Assembly (NCBI GenBank): GCA_004565275.1
Contig: SDOX01000145.1
Span: 7,071 to 71,070 of the forward strand
Origin: Nannochloropsis salina CCMP1776
Taxonomy: Eukaryota > Sar > Eustigmatophyceae > Eustigmatales > Monodopsidaceae
Length of the DNA stretch: 64,000 nt
Reading direction: 5' to 3'
Both the position numbers and the translations under genes were made by a program. The first letter of the stretch is position 1. Each line of letters begins with the position of its first letter. The notes below the pieces were generated by a model, which was not told where the DNA came from, did no database searches, and worked only from the letters and a program-made list of their open reading frames with translations. Below, in pieces: positions 1 through 10,851 of this stretch.

Positions 1-830
1 AGGACGGGTGGGAGGAGATTGTGCGGAGGGCCGCCGGCAAGCAGCGGGAAGCCGCCCTCAAGGAGCAAAGAGGAGGAAGAGAAGAGGGAAGAAGAGCGGA
101 GGAGGAGGAAAGAGAGGGAGGAACGGTGGAGGAGGAGGGAGGAGGAAGAGAAGGAGGGAGGGAGGGAGGGCGGGAGCGTGTGGGCGGCGCTGCGCGGCTT
201 GCCCTTACCGTACGCCTTGGTGGGCGATGAGGAGTTGGGAAGGTCAGTGTTGAAGATTCAGCGGGAGGGTCTTCGGTACGACCGTTGGGTGAGGGAGGGA
301 GGGAAGGAGGGGGGGAGGGAGGGGGAGAGGAGCGTCCTGGACGTATTGAGTGGAGGAGGGGAGGATTGGAGGGGGGGAGGGGGGGAGGGAGGAGGAGGAG
401 GAAGGGATGGATTTTTTGGAACGCTTACATATCGGACGGGGAGGAGGAGGAGGAGGAGGAAGGGGGGGAGGACGGGGCCGAGGGCGGGAGGGAGGGCGGG
501 GATTCCATGTACGAGGGGTTGGACGAGGCGGAGGGTCGGGAGAAGGAAGTGGGGGAAGAGGGAGCGGTCAAGGGGGAGGGAGGGGAGGAGGAGGATCTGT
601 ACGGAGACCTGATGGAGGAAGTGGAGGAGAGCGAGGGGAGGAAGGAGGAAGGGGAGAAGGTGGTCGCGCGCTTGTTGGGGTGGGGGGGAGGGCGGGAAGG
701 AGGGAGGGAGGGAGGGAGGGAAGGTGCGTGGTCCCGGCTCGGGAATGGGAGGAAGGAGGAGAAGATGGAAGTGGAGGGGCTGTACGCGGCTGTGGTCGAC
801 GTCGCTGCCACGTTGCCGATCTTGCCCTAG
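1..830 (+). CDS. 3' part of an unidentified low-complexity protein gene
   Basis: A + strand coding segment appears to enter from the left edge. Bases 175-288 read as a normal-composition stretch (AALRGLPLPYALVGDEELGR and on) and stop at a candidate donor, GGTGAGG, after 288. A second frame from about 420 to the TAG at 828-830 encodes a very acidic, Gly-rich tail (SDGEEEEEEE, then MYEGLDEAEG) ending in VAATLPILP. GGGA tracts at 293-400 and 690-720 lie in the presumed intron and inside the last exon. The acceptor linking the two parts was not fixed. I recognise no domain; the protein start lies outside the window. Confidence 0.4.
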
Positions 831-1181
831 ACAGAGGGAGGGAGAGAGGGAGGGAGGGAGGGAGGAGGCAGGGTGCGCGAAAGGAGTGGGGAGACCGGGC
901 GCTTAAAGTAAAGACAAGGCGGTCAAATCGGTCCACAAGGGAGGAACGGGGGAGGTTTTTGCTCTTGGTGGTTGTCAAATGTGCGGTCTCCTTTCGTCCT
1001 CGCTCTCGTCTCCTCCCACTCTTTAATGCGCTTAAGGCTCCCTCCCTCCCTCCCTCCCTCCCTCCCTCCTTCCCTCCCTCCCTCCTTTCTCCCCCAAAAA
1101 AAGCGCGTCGAAAGGTCTCAACCCCTTCCTCGTCTTCTTCCACCACACTGCCTGCAAATTTCCCTCCCACCATCAAACATC

Positions 1182-1944
1182 TTATGCCTTGGTACCGTAC
1201 ACCTCGATCTGCCGGTTCACTTCGGCAATGTAGGCGGTCATGGCCGCCGCCTTTGCCATCCCTTTCTTCCCCTCCCACGCGGCGTGTTTCCGTCTCCCTG
1301 TGAAGTCGAGAAGCCCGGGCCTGCGGCCGCAGCATAGGGAGGGGAGTGTCGACGACGTGAGAGTCGATGGGGAGGTTCGCGACCATCCATGCACGGCGGA
1401 TGGTAGGAAGTCTAGGAGCAGGCTTCGGGTCAGAAGAAGGCACAGCAGGAGACGATGACCCCTGACAGATGCCCGCAGGCCTCCCGCCCCCCGCGAAGGC
1501 CGTCAGTCCCCCCACCAGGACTTACTTGGGGGTGTTGCAATCCCCTACAGTCGCTTGTTTGTACAAGGCGTAGACAGTGAGTTTCTCCTCGTCGCTGGGC
1601 TCCTTTGAGGCGGGTTTCCAGGCAGCAATGCGCTGGGGTGGAAGGAAAAAGAAAAAATGAAGGTCGGAAAAACGGCCGTGGGGCCGAAATACGCGGGAAA
1701 ATACGGGCTGGAAACGGTCCTCAAACATAATTCGGGCTGTTCGTCTTTATCTCTCTCCATTCTCGGATTTGAGGCCGCCGAACTTCTCCTCTCTCCTTTC
1801 CTCGTCTTCTTTTTGTTTTTCTCGGTTACCGATCATGGCCTTTCATACCCTTTTCCTCCGAAGATAAACGTAGGCTACAAATGTACGATACCTTCTACTT
1901 ACCTTAGCTGCCTCCTCAAACCGCTGCTGAAGGTCTTCACTCAT
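1182..1944 (-). CDS. Acyl-CoA-binding protein (ACBP), 3 exons
   Basis: Small cytosolic carrier that binds long-chain acyl-CoA esters and supplies them to lipid metabolism. Three phase-consistent exons on the minus strand: 1903-1944 (MSEDLQQRFEEAAK), 1526-1632 and 1182-1320, giving 95 aa, close to the usual 85-100. Donors are GTAAGT in both introns. The family signature is plain: SDEEKLTVYALYKQATVGDC in exon 2, then NTPKPGLLDF across the junction, AAWEGKKGMAK and AYIAEVN in exon 3, covering the Tyr/Lys residues that contact CoA phosphate. The ATG is chosen because translation opens on it and exon 1 ends in phase. It converges on the left-edge gene and diverges from the 198-aa gene to its right. 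Confidence 0.95.
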
Positions 1945-2809
1945 GGCTCTATCCCGGTTGCACGCTTTCTCAATAAGGTGCGAGCTGCTGTGCGGGCGAG
2001 ATAGTTACTTATGAAGCTCGGGACTTAAACAGACATCGTTGACATTTTGTGGAACAAAACCATTGCCACTGATGCGACGACCGCAAGATTACTCAAGAGG
2101 TCCTTATAAAGAATAATCCATGCTTGATTTGTCCCCAGTCATTTTTATTCCCTTCACGAAAAAAAAAAAAAAACTCTATTGATGGCAAGCCAGGGACGAA
2201 TACACCACTTAGGAAGGACACAGGGCATTTCAAATTTAACTCGCATCACACGTACCAAAACGAAGCTTCTCCATCAGCGTGGGCGACAGTCCTCCCCTCG
2301 AAGGAGCGAGTGTCAGTACCGGACGGACAGCTAGAAAGCTTCCGATAACATTGATTCGAGGATTGAAAATATGACGCCTCTTGAATGTTCAGTGCATGCG
2401 ACGTAATGGCACATTTTGGTCCGTGGGACTTGAGATGGGCCTCGAAGAAGATCGGAACGGTTGGGCGCAATCGCCGAGACTCGTACATCCGGGTCGCCTA
2501 GGGAGGGTCATCGCTTCTCTTGTGGGTCACCGATCACAGGTGAAAACGCTTGAATAATAAGTGGGTCCTTGTTGGCTAAGACATGGCAATTTAGGGTCTG
2601 GAATTGCGGCGAAAGGGAGGGAAAAGGAGAAGGAGAGGTGCAAATCAAGGGGAGAGATGGAGGAAGGGGGTCGTCGCTCATTTTCGTGCCCTTGCCCTCC
2701 TGTTTCGCGGTCATTTGGAAGTGCCCTTTTTGGATTAATACCACGCAATTCATTCCAAGCAACGACTCTATATCGATCGCTTTACCCAAAAACCATACAA
2801 CAGGCGGCT
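1945..2809. other. Intergenic: upstream of ACBP and of the next + gene
   Basis: Divergent spacer between the ACBP start and the 2810 start. It contains a poly-A run at 2160-2172. On the minus strand an open stretch at 2246-2488 ends beside a donor-like GTACGT, and a hydrophobic 25-codon stretch lies around 2027-2110. I could not splice these into one phase-consistent gene, so no call is made. Confidence 0.4.
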
Positions 2810-3406
2810 ATGACGTTGGATTTGAACCAGGATGAGGCGTCGGTCGCGGTCGTCGTCCACGACGATGGTGATGCGGCCGCGTCGGAGGAAGAAGACGACT
2901 TCGAAATGGACGAGGCCGCCGGAGAAAAACAGCAACAAGAGCAGCAGCAACATGCCATGTCAAAGGGCTGGGAGCCGAGCTGGGCTCAGCATTCCAAGTG
3001 TGGGAAGTGGTTTAACCCACACGCTTATGAGGTAGTGCAGGGCGGGCGGAAGGGGCAGAAGCCGTCCCCCGTGTGGTACTTCTGCGTGAAGGAGAAGGCA
3101 ACGGGCCGCCCCTTCTGCCTCATCGACCGCGCCTTCCATGGCAGCAGCTTGCTCCCACATAACGTGCTGGTCCACTTGCGAAAACACAAGGAGTTTAGGG
3201 CCATCGGGGCTGGCAGCAGTAACAACACCAGCAAGAAAACTGGGGGGGCGAAAGGGGAAAAATTCGGGCTCTGCGAGCATCACGGCAAAAACGGGAGCTC
3301 CACGACTTCGAGGAACGAGTGGCAGGCGGAAGCGATCCGCCTGATGGCCGCATTCATGGATCCACAAGAACGGTTCGTTGCCTGTGTGACCATCTGGGGT
3401 GGATGA
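2810..3406 (+). CDS. Unidentified 198-aa protein with Cys/His-bearing core
   Basis: Intact reading frame from ATG 2810 to TGA 3404-3406. The first 50 residues are acidic and Gln-rich (ASEEEDDFEMDEAAGEKQQQ). The rest is a compact, mixed-composition domain: WEPSWAQHSKCGKWFNPHAY, VWYFCVKEKATGRPFCLIDR, then FGLCEHHGKNG and a last helix-like segment with MAAFMDPQERFVAC. Spaced Cys and His residues could bind metal but do not match a zinc-finger family I know. The frame is open upstream of 2810; that ATG was chosen because what precedes it looks non-coding. Function unknown. Confidence 0.6.
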   Translation: MTLDLNQDEASVAVVVHDDGDAAASEEEDDFEMDEAAGEKQQQEQQQHAMSKGWEPSWAQHSKCGKWFNPHAYEVVQGGRKGQKPSPVWYFCVKEKATGRPFCLIDRAFHGSSLLPHNVLVHLRKHKEFRAIGAGSSNNTSKKTGGAKGEKFGLCEHHGKNGSSTTSRNEWQAEAIRLMAAFMDPQERFVACVTIWGG

Positions 3407-4389
3407 CTCGGAGCACTCGAACAATGACCGATCTCGACAACAATCCACACACATACGCACACAAATCATAACACAGGCCCTTCGAGTTCGCAAATAGCAG
3501 GCTCTTTAAGATGCTGTTCGATGAGATCTCTGGAGGATAGTTCGTCTTTTCCTCCGTGGAGACCGTGCGCAGGGAGATGGACAAGCCAACACCAGGGAGA
3601 TGTGGACAAGCTTGCCAACACCACCAAGTCACGCGGGAAGCGAAGGGGCCACCCCACGACCCTGTGGACGACGTCCGCCAACAGCCACCACGGCACGAAG
3701 AACGGGGCCAGGGCGGAGCACTACCAGGAGGCGGAGGAGGAGAAAGAGCACGGGCAGGGGTAGAAGGGTGCCGATGGTGGAGCGCCCCCCAGAAGACGTG
3801 GGAGCTGAAGGGAGCCATGGCGGGCGCAGCATTTTCGAGATTGTAAGGCCGCGGTGGGGGGCATTGGGGGAGACGGTGTGGCCGAGGGCTTGCCCCAGCC
3901 GACTCATGCATGTGTCATGACGGACCGTCGATCCATCGGCTGGCGTTCATGAACCTAACAGGAGTCGAGTTGGCGGGATTTGCGTCTCGGGTTGCCGGTG
4001 CCTGCGTCCTCATGTCTCTAACAATGTGGGGGTATCGCGAGGAGCTTCCTGGCGATCCGGGTGGGGAGCGGCAGGTGCTCCTGTTGGAGTGCCCGTGGAA
4101 ACTCCCTACCAAAGTGATAGACACGATCCAATGGATTGACATTGCTTACCAAAGAAAACAGCAAAACGTTGGGTTCTCATTGCTCCATCGACTTGCACAT
4201 GCTCGTCCAATCATCTACGACGGAGTGAATTTTTTTAACGAGTTGGCGGCATTGGTTTCAGCGTCTTACTACCGACTCGTTGAAGAATCCCTTTTCCCGC
4301 CCCCACCCCAACGTTCGCCTCGTTTATTGCCGTGTTTTGCACTTAGTGCCAAACCTATTGTCCTTTCGGACCAAAATTTACATTTGGCG

Positions 4390-4451
<62 letters not shown>

Positions 4452-4586
4452 GTACTCCTCTTCCAATCACGAGCTCGTGCGGCTTGTGCTTTTCAGGCCC
4501 GTTCAACTTGGCACCGCACGCTCTCATTGCAGCCTGGATCGCACGATATGGGCCGCTCTCCTTGCAGCCTGGATATGGGCCGGGCC
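3407..4586. other. Intergenic, no assignable gene
   Basis: Follows the 198-aa gene and precedes the 3' end of the K+ channel. Several overlapping open frames occur in the GC-rich stretch 3520-3920 on both strands, and one + frame runs from ATG 3910 to about 4300, but none shows a recognisable domain or convincing splice partner. The right side holds the TA/TG microsatellite. Confidence 0.4.
4390..4449. repeat. Compound (TA)n(TG)n microsatellite
   Basis: About 13 TA units run straight into about 17 TG units, 60 bp in all, just past the 3' end of the K+ channel gene. Length-variable repeat, probably in or beside its 3' untranslated region. Confidence 0.95.
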
Positions 4587-7481
4587 TCAATCGCTTTCGA
4601 GTTCGTCGAAGCGACTCATCAGATAGACCGTCGCCCGTTCCTGTGGGGGAGGTGCAAGCTCATTGACAACATCTCGAAAAGCAGATCCTTTCTCCCCGGG
4701 CGCTATCTCGCCCCCTCCCCTCCTCCGCACTCACCATCTCGGTCAACGCTTCCGAAAGGGCATGGATATGGTGCAATTGATCGCCCACTATGTGCGCGAG
4801 CTTCTCTATCTGCTGCTGTTGTTTCCGTACCTGTGCCATGAAGATTCCCGTTCATCCGCCACTGCACGAGACCACTCCCAGTTTCCATCTCCACGAACGT
4901 CCACCCTCCCCCCCCCTCGACCCCGCCCTCCCTCCCCCCTACCTTCTTCGCCAAGGGAATGGCCTGTAAAGCCGCCGAGGCTGAGGTCCCCCCCCGATTC
5001 GCTTGGTGGATGCAGGTCATCAAATGGGCCGAAGGTACGTTGCTCCCCCGCCCTTCCACGACCGGCGCGGCCAGTGTGTACCCCTGGCATTTCCCTCCCT
5101 CTTTCCTGTCGGACCGGGCCCGGCCCTCTTCCTCGCCCTCGGCCGCAACCTGCGCCCGTTCCTCCTGCTCCTGGGCCCAGGCTTGGGCTTCGATCTCCCG
5201 CACCAGGGCGTCCTCCTTCGCTTTCTCCTCCACCAATTCCTTCTCCTTCCGCAGCACCCGCTGCGCCACCGTGTTCTCCCGCTCGATGTAGAAATTCCGC
5301 CAGGGCCGTCGGGGGGACTGGGAGGGTGTGGAATCTGCCTCCGTTTTTACTCCCCCGGCACGTCTTCTCCCGTCCCTCCCTCCCTCCTTCCCTCCCTCCT
5401 TCCCTCCCTCCCTCCCCCCCTCCATCCCTGGCACCGCCGCGGGGGCCCGCCGTCGCCGCCGACAACAGAGCAAGGCCATCAAGCCCGTGCCTGTGTCCCC
5501 TCTCGCTTTCCTGGCCTCTTCCTCCCGTTCTCTCTCCGCCTTGAGGAGCTGTTCCTCCTTCTTTCGCTCCTCCAACACCTGGAAGAGACGGGGTCCGCGA
5601 TAAACGTCGGTCGAGGAGCCACGAACATGGACACCAAAGGGAGGCAGAAAGTGCCCCCAAAGGCTCTGCCCCAATCTCGAGGAGTGATTGGGTTCAAGAA
5701 GCACGTACAGGGGAAAAAATCGATCGCCAAGCAACCTCCGGCACCCACACACCCCTCCCCCCGAATAAAGCCGAGAGAGCGCAAAACAACGCGTAGAAAA
5801 GACAACAGCAAGCAGCAGGGCTTTCCCCCCACATATGCACACAAGGGATGCAAGGGGGGGGAAACCTACCCGGAAGTAGACGTCGATGAAGCTCTTGCCG
5901 ATAATGGTGGAGGGGAGGGCGATGCCGACGATGCCCGTGTAGGCAGCGACGATGGCCACGAAGCGACCTAGGGTAGAGGTGGGGTAGAAATCTCCGACTG
6001 GGACCGGAGGGAGGAAGGGAGGGAGGGAGGGAGGGAGGGAGGGAGGGAAGGAGGGAAAGTGGGGTCAGCAAGCCACCAGGGGAAGCGCCATGGTTACACT
6101 GACGCCTGAAAACGCGCCCCCCCACTAACCACACCTTTCCCCGCCCTCCTTCCCACCCTCCCTCCGTTGGCTCTTACATCCCACGGTGGTGGCCGTCATG
6201 ATGACCCAATAGGCTGCAACCGGAATGGAGGTGAACGGCGACTGCTCTGTGCCCCCACCATGAACGTTCTTTCGAATGTACTCTCCGTCCGGGAACTCCT
6301 GAAGGAGGGAGGGAGGGAGGGAGGGAGGGAGGGAGGGAGGGAAATGGGAGTCAGTGAGATGCGGGATGGGAACCCGAGAAAAACGTGAGGGCGTAGGGGT
6401 GGGAGGAAAAGAGGGAGGGAGGGAGTAAGGAAAAGAGGGAGGGAGGGAGGGAGGGAGGGAGGGAGGGAGGGAGGGAGAGACCGCCCTTACCGGCGTCACC
6501 ATAAAACGACCCATCTCAGAGTAGTAGACAATGGCGGCGAAGAAAAGCGTGAGGACGATCATAAAGAAAGCCATCAGTCCCACGGCCGCCGAGCTGGCTC
6601 GGAGGGTTTCGCGCACCACCGTGCTTCCGTCTGTGTAACGACCGAGTCTGAAAATTCGAATCACGCGCTGTGCCACGGAGGAATTGAATAATAAACAGAA
6701 TGAGAACGGGAGAAAAAGCGCGGGAAACATAAATGCACGTCCTTCCCTCCCTCCCGCCCTCCCGCCCTCCCTTCCCTCTCACCATCACGCGCAGGAGCCG
6801 GAGGAAGACGAAGTTTTCCTCACCAAAGTCAAGCTTCAATCCCAGATAAAAAGGCAAAAAGGAAAGCAAATCAATGATGTTCATCCACTGGATGGTGAAA
6901 GAGAGGGTCTTGGTCAGGCCGGAGGGCTCCTGGAGGGCTCGAGGCCCCCCCACTTGATGCAAATAGTTCTGCGGATTGATCAGACGCTCCGGTACCGCGT
7001 GCACGCAGGCAAGGCGGAGGACGTAGTCGATCGTGAAGATGCCCACAGTCACGGCTTCCACCCAAAAAAGGGCGGGAATCTGCGTGGGGGGGCAGATAGA
7101 CTCCGGACACGCCGAGTCCGGCCCGGGAAGACACACAGGGTCGCGGCAATGCCCCGGCTGACGTTGGAATCGGGGCATGGTGGAGAGGACGAAGCCAAGG
7201 CAGGTGATGAAAATGGTCAGGCCCATTAACGCGGAGAGAAGGCGGGCCAAGGGGCTGAAATTCGGGTGGTGGAGGGTCAAAAACACCAGCCGACGCAAGT
7301 TGCTCTCCCCGTAGTTATCATCCTTTTGGGTAATGATGCGCCTAGACAATTGGTGATGGACTGTAGCCGGCGGACGGTCAGAGAAGGAGGGACGTTGGTC
7401 GTTGGTGGTGCTGGAGGTTTGTCTGGGAGGGGCCCGGTGGTAACTCGTGGTGGAATTTCTGGATACGTGGGGGGCAGGCAT
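4587..7481 (-). CDS. Voltage-gated potassium channel, 6 TM, 7 exons
   Basis: Plasma or organelle membrane K+ channel opened by voltage. Exons: 6783-7481, 6491-6667, 6178-6298, 5870-5997, 4943-5578, 4735-4830, 4587-4640; all join in phase, about 636 aa. S1 lies near residues 81-102, S2 137-160, S3 196-216. S4 spans the first junction, reading FLRLLRVM then RVIRIFRLGR, with Arg at every third position: a strong voltage sensor. S5 is near 263-284. The pore filter is rebuilt across intron 3: TTVG plus F from a split codon, then GDFYPTS, giving TVGFGD at about 330-335. S6 (AAYTGIVGIALPSTIIG) has Pro-Ser where Kv channels have Pro-Val-Pro. The S1-S2 loop is Cys-rich. The charged coiled-coil C-tail has no cyclic-nucleotide-binding domain. 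A GGGA stretch at 5340-5430 is open in frame and may be coding or a small intron. Confidence 0.9.
6007..6168. repeat. GGGA and CCCT tracts at both ends of one K+ channel intron
   Basis: Intron 3 of the channel (5998-6177). On the + strand 6007-6057 is (GGGA)n and 6141-6168 is (CCCT)-rich; in the sense strand of the gene this is G-rich after the donor and C-rich before the acceptor, so the two ends can pair. Confidence 0.8.
6304..6480. repeat. Two (GGGA)n blocks filling a K+ channel intron
   Basis: Intron 2 of the channel (6299-6490) consists largely of GGGA units on the + strand, at 6304-6342 and 6411-6480; in the gene sense both are CCCT pyrimidine tracts. Confidence 0.9.
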
Positions 7482-8973
7482 GATGCGGGTGAAAGGGGAG
7501 AAGGAGGTTCTTGGCGCGGAAGCGAGGAAAAGGCGGTGGTCTGCGAGAGGAGGAACCTAATATGGAAAGGACGTGGAGGTTGCCTGTTGGGTTGTGGTGT
7601 CTATGTGTAGAACGGACGGCAAAGGGAAAGAGGGTGAGTTGTTGATTCAGGTATGGTGTCGCGTCGATTTAGGTATCAGCAGAAGGAAGGCGCTATCCCT
7701 ATCCGCAGGCGACGTGTGACTATGCAAGGTCATGAGTTCATAGATGTAAGTCTATTTCTTGATGAAGCGCTGCTCTTTTCGCATCTCGATCGAGTTGCTT
7801 TGTATCCCGCAGTTCGACTTCAAGACTTACTAGGCCCATGTCTATATTGGACCCCATGTATTTAGCCCCTAACATAGGACATGTGGCTTCATGCGCATCT
7901 GAATGCAGGCTAATCAACTCTCAGCAACATTGTCCTTAAACTAAAAGCTCCACCGTGGTGGTGGCTGTAAGGTATGCGAAGGTAGCGAGGGGAGGGCCCC
8001 GACGTTGACAGGTACCTTTCCGCTCCAACATTTCCAAGCCTGTCCTTGCAAATGGTCCATTGGAAAGAAGGTTCGCATCTCTTGTTTTTTGTTCATACGC
8101 ATGGATGAGAGAGGCGCGCGAATGTTTTTTGTGAACGCGGACCATTCCGCGAAGGGACAGGAGCGGCAGAGGCGAAAAAGATGCGAGATGGGGAGGTTAC
8201 AATGCGTAACATTCAAAAAGATGCTCAAGAACGACACATCATGGCAAACATACCACAAATTAGGCACCAACGTTCTCCAGACGACTATCAAAAGCTGGTA
8301 GGAAGTCAAATTGCTCCAGCCTTGCTTGTACGGGTGGTAAATTCTGACAGGACTGCCGTCGTCGCTAAAGCAGAGGAACAGCCTGTCCGCGGGGTAGATG
8401 GAAAAGAAAGTCCCGAAAAAGTATAACAAAGAGGGACTTGCCGGCAAGGGATGCGTGGGCTTGGACTAGTGAGGCGACGCGTTGAATAAGGCCGTGTGCG
8501 GTGGGAAAATACTCATTTAATTTCAGGACAATAAGGTTGACGACTCGGTTTTTAGCGCATTTCTTTTTGGGAAGGGCGGAAAAAAAAAACATTGTGTGCC
8601 TCATGCCAAAAGGAGGATTGTAAAACTTATATATGCACGCTTGCTTTAAATTCTAAATGAACACAATCTAGATCAGAAATACCATTTCACTTTCTATGTC
8701 AAATTTCCTCGGTCCGAGATCCATTTATTCAAATAAAAGGACGAAGGGAGGCACCCGTTGAGGAAAGGATCACAGATTACAACTTATGCTGCACATGTCC
8801 CTGCAAAGCAAGAGCCAGAATCTTTCCTTCCCCCCACCATGCTACTGTGTGAATAGACACTTGAATGAAACGGCAACAGGTTTTCCGGCTTCGGTATGAG
8901 CCGGCCATCGGTATTTTTCGGCTTTACCCACGCATTTTCTTTTCTGCAAAGATCAAGCACCAAGTGTACAATA
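7482..8973. other. Intergenic, no assignable gene
   Basis: Upstream of the K+ channel start and downstream of the BUD22-like stop. A minus open frame at 7941-8447 and overlapping + frames at 8005-8426 have no recognisable domain and cannot be told apart as to strand. AT content rises at 8580-8760, as expected for flanking sequence. Confidence 0.4.
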
Positions 8974-10851
8974 TCAGTCGTCCTCTCCAAAAGTGATCTT
9001 CTTGCCTTGAAACGCCGCAATCCCCCCCCCACCTTCCTTCGCTTTCAAGGCTTGCTTCGCTGCCCACGAGGGATGCAAATGCTCTCCCTCTGTGGCCGTT
9101 GGAAGAGGAGGCGATCTTTTCAAGTGCCCGGTCTTTCCCCCTCGATGGCTACCATTCCCTGCCGAATCTCTTTTTGGAAACTTGTCCTCCCCCCAACCCC
9201 TCCCTTTCTCCCCCCCGCCCCTCCCCCGAATCCCCCGCCCTCCCCCGCGCCCTCCCCCCCGCCCTCGTCCTCCCGCAGCCAGGGCCTCCTGCATCGCCTC
9301 AAACCTCACCCTCCTCGCCCGTTGCCCGGGCCGGTTCTTCCTTGCTTCTCTATACCCGTACACGTCCATGTCCCCCCCTTCGCCCCCCCCTTCCTCCCTC
9401 CTTCCGCGACGCACGACCCCGGCGAGCGATTCCACAAAGACGGAAGAGCCGTCGTAGGCAGACGATGGGTGCCTTATCCCTCGCCCTTCCCCCCGCTCTC
9501 CACCCTCGTAATGTCTGTCGCGACCGGCGTGAGGTCTCTCCCAATCCCTCTGGCCCTCCCCGCTCACTTTGCGGCTCGCGCCACGGAAACGGTCGGTAGG
9601 AACGGGGAAAGTGGGGGGAAATTCGCCTCTCAGCTGACGCGGGCGTTTGAGAAGGCGCCCGCTCGGTGGCTTGGCCTTGCCATCCCCACCCGTGCGCAGG
9701 TCCGTGACCCTAACAATAATTGACAAAGAATGTGTAAAGCCCCCCCCCCCCAAATATAAAATACAGAAAAGGGTTGAGCAAACCGCCCCTTGAGAAAGGA
9801 TAAGGAAACGCCTGGTCAAGCCGGGAGTCGAACCGCGATGCGGACACGCGACCGCCTTGTGTCCCCTTGACCATCCGCGGACGCGCCACGAGTCGCGATC
9901 CTCCCTCCCTCCCTCCCTCCCTCCCTCCCTCCCTTCCTCCCTCCCTCCCCTTCCTCCCCTCTTCCCTTCTATCTACCTACCTGGCATCCAACTCCTTCAT
10001 CAGCTTTACCATCTGTGGATGCTGCATCACCTGTACAGCCCACTTCTTCCCTTCCCTCCCCATCGCCGTTTCCTCATCTTCCCCCCGTCCCTCCCCCTCC
10101 CCTCCCTCCTCATCCCGCAGGGAGTATGCCGCATGGGCCGGCCCCGTGTACGCCAAGCCAAGGCGACGGAGGCAAATGGGGACGATACGCTCGGGCGTCA
10201 GGGAGGACTTTAAGGCGGTAATGTCGGCCAAAACCGCCGGGAGGGAGGGGGAGGGGGAGGGGGAGGGGGAGGAGGTTGACTGCTGGAGGAGAGCGGAGTC
10301 GGCGCTTTTGGACCTCGTCAACTTTATCTCGTCAGAATCCATCCCCTGTTTTTTTCACCGCTTTCCTTCTCCCTCTCCTCCTCCTCCTCCTCCTCCTCCT
10401 CCTCCTCCTCCTCTTCCTTCTCTTCCTCCTCCTCCTCCTTCTCCTCCTCCTCCTCCTCTTCCTCGTTTTCCAGTCCAAAACTCTTTCTGCTGCTACCTAC
10501 GACTTGTATGTTCCCATCCCATCCGTTCCTCCTTCCTTCCCCCTCTCCTACCACGTCTTCACCTCTCTCTTCCCCCCCCTGTCCTTCTTGGCGCAATCTA
10601 CGACACTTCTTCACGAGGCGTTGCAAAAGAAAGCTTTTCACCTTCTTGACCTGCCGATGAATCAAGATTGTGGCCTGTGATAGTTGCGGAGAAGGGAGGG
10701 CGGGCGTGTCAAAAAGCGGCCTAAACTGCAAGTCATGAATCGATGCCAAGAGAGAATCCATGGAGGGAGGAAGGCATTAAAGGGGACACTGTACCGTGTG
10801 TTGCAACCGCTCGGCGGGGGACCGCTCAGGCTTGGATCGTTTTTTCATCAT
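8974..10851 (-). CDS. BUD22/SRFBP1-like nucleolar protein, 4 exons
   Basis: BUD22 family proteins act in 40S ribosome subunit maturation in the nucleolus. Exons: 10795-10851 (start MMKKRSKPERSP), 10552-10674, 9981-10345, 8974-9709; phases agree and give 426 aa. Family hallmarks: the basic N-terminal helix LIHRQVKKVKSFLLQRLVKK, the C-terminal NRPGQRARRVRFE, and the extreme C-terminus HPSWAAKQALK ... FQGKKITFGEDD. SSVFVESLAG before the Arg-rich motif also fits. Intron 2 (10346-10551) is an unusual purine-rich GAG/GAA repeat whose acceptor follows poly-A; it is the least certain boundary, though phase supports it. Intron 3 (9710-9980) carries a tRNA-like sequence and CCCT repeats. Confidence 0.82.
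9813..9872 (-). other. tRNA-like sequence inside a BUD22 intron
   Basis: In the minus sense, GGTCAAG at one end and CTTGACC plus A at the other form a perfect 7-bp acceptor-like stem, and GGTTCGACTCC, a perfect pol III B-box, sits at the exact tRNA spacing before the 3' arm. TGGTCAAGGGGA also resembles an A-box. The middle is about 13 nt too short for a full cloverleaf, and the T-stem has two mismatches. It is either a degenerate tRNA, the head of a tRNA-derived SINE, or chance. Confidence 0.35.
9901..9960. repeat. (CCCT)n tract in the BUD22 intron
   Basis: CCCT units on the + strand; in the gene sense it is a G-rich tract following the donor of intron 3. Confidence 0.85.

Noticed and set aside
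425-811. Minus-strand frame rich in LPPSLPPS opposite the left-edge gene
   Set aside because: It is the reverse reading of GGGA repeats; such frames stay open by composition alone and lack any ordered segment.
7941-8447. Minus-strand 168-codon frame
   Set aside because: No ATG-based start fits its composition, no domain, and equally open + frames cover the same bases.
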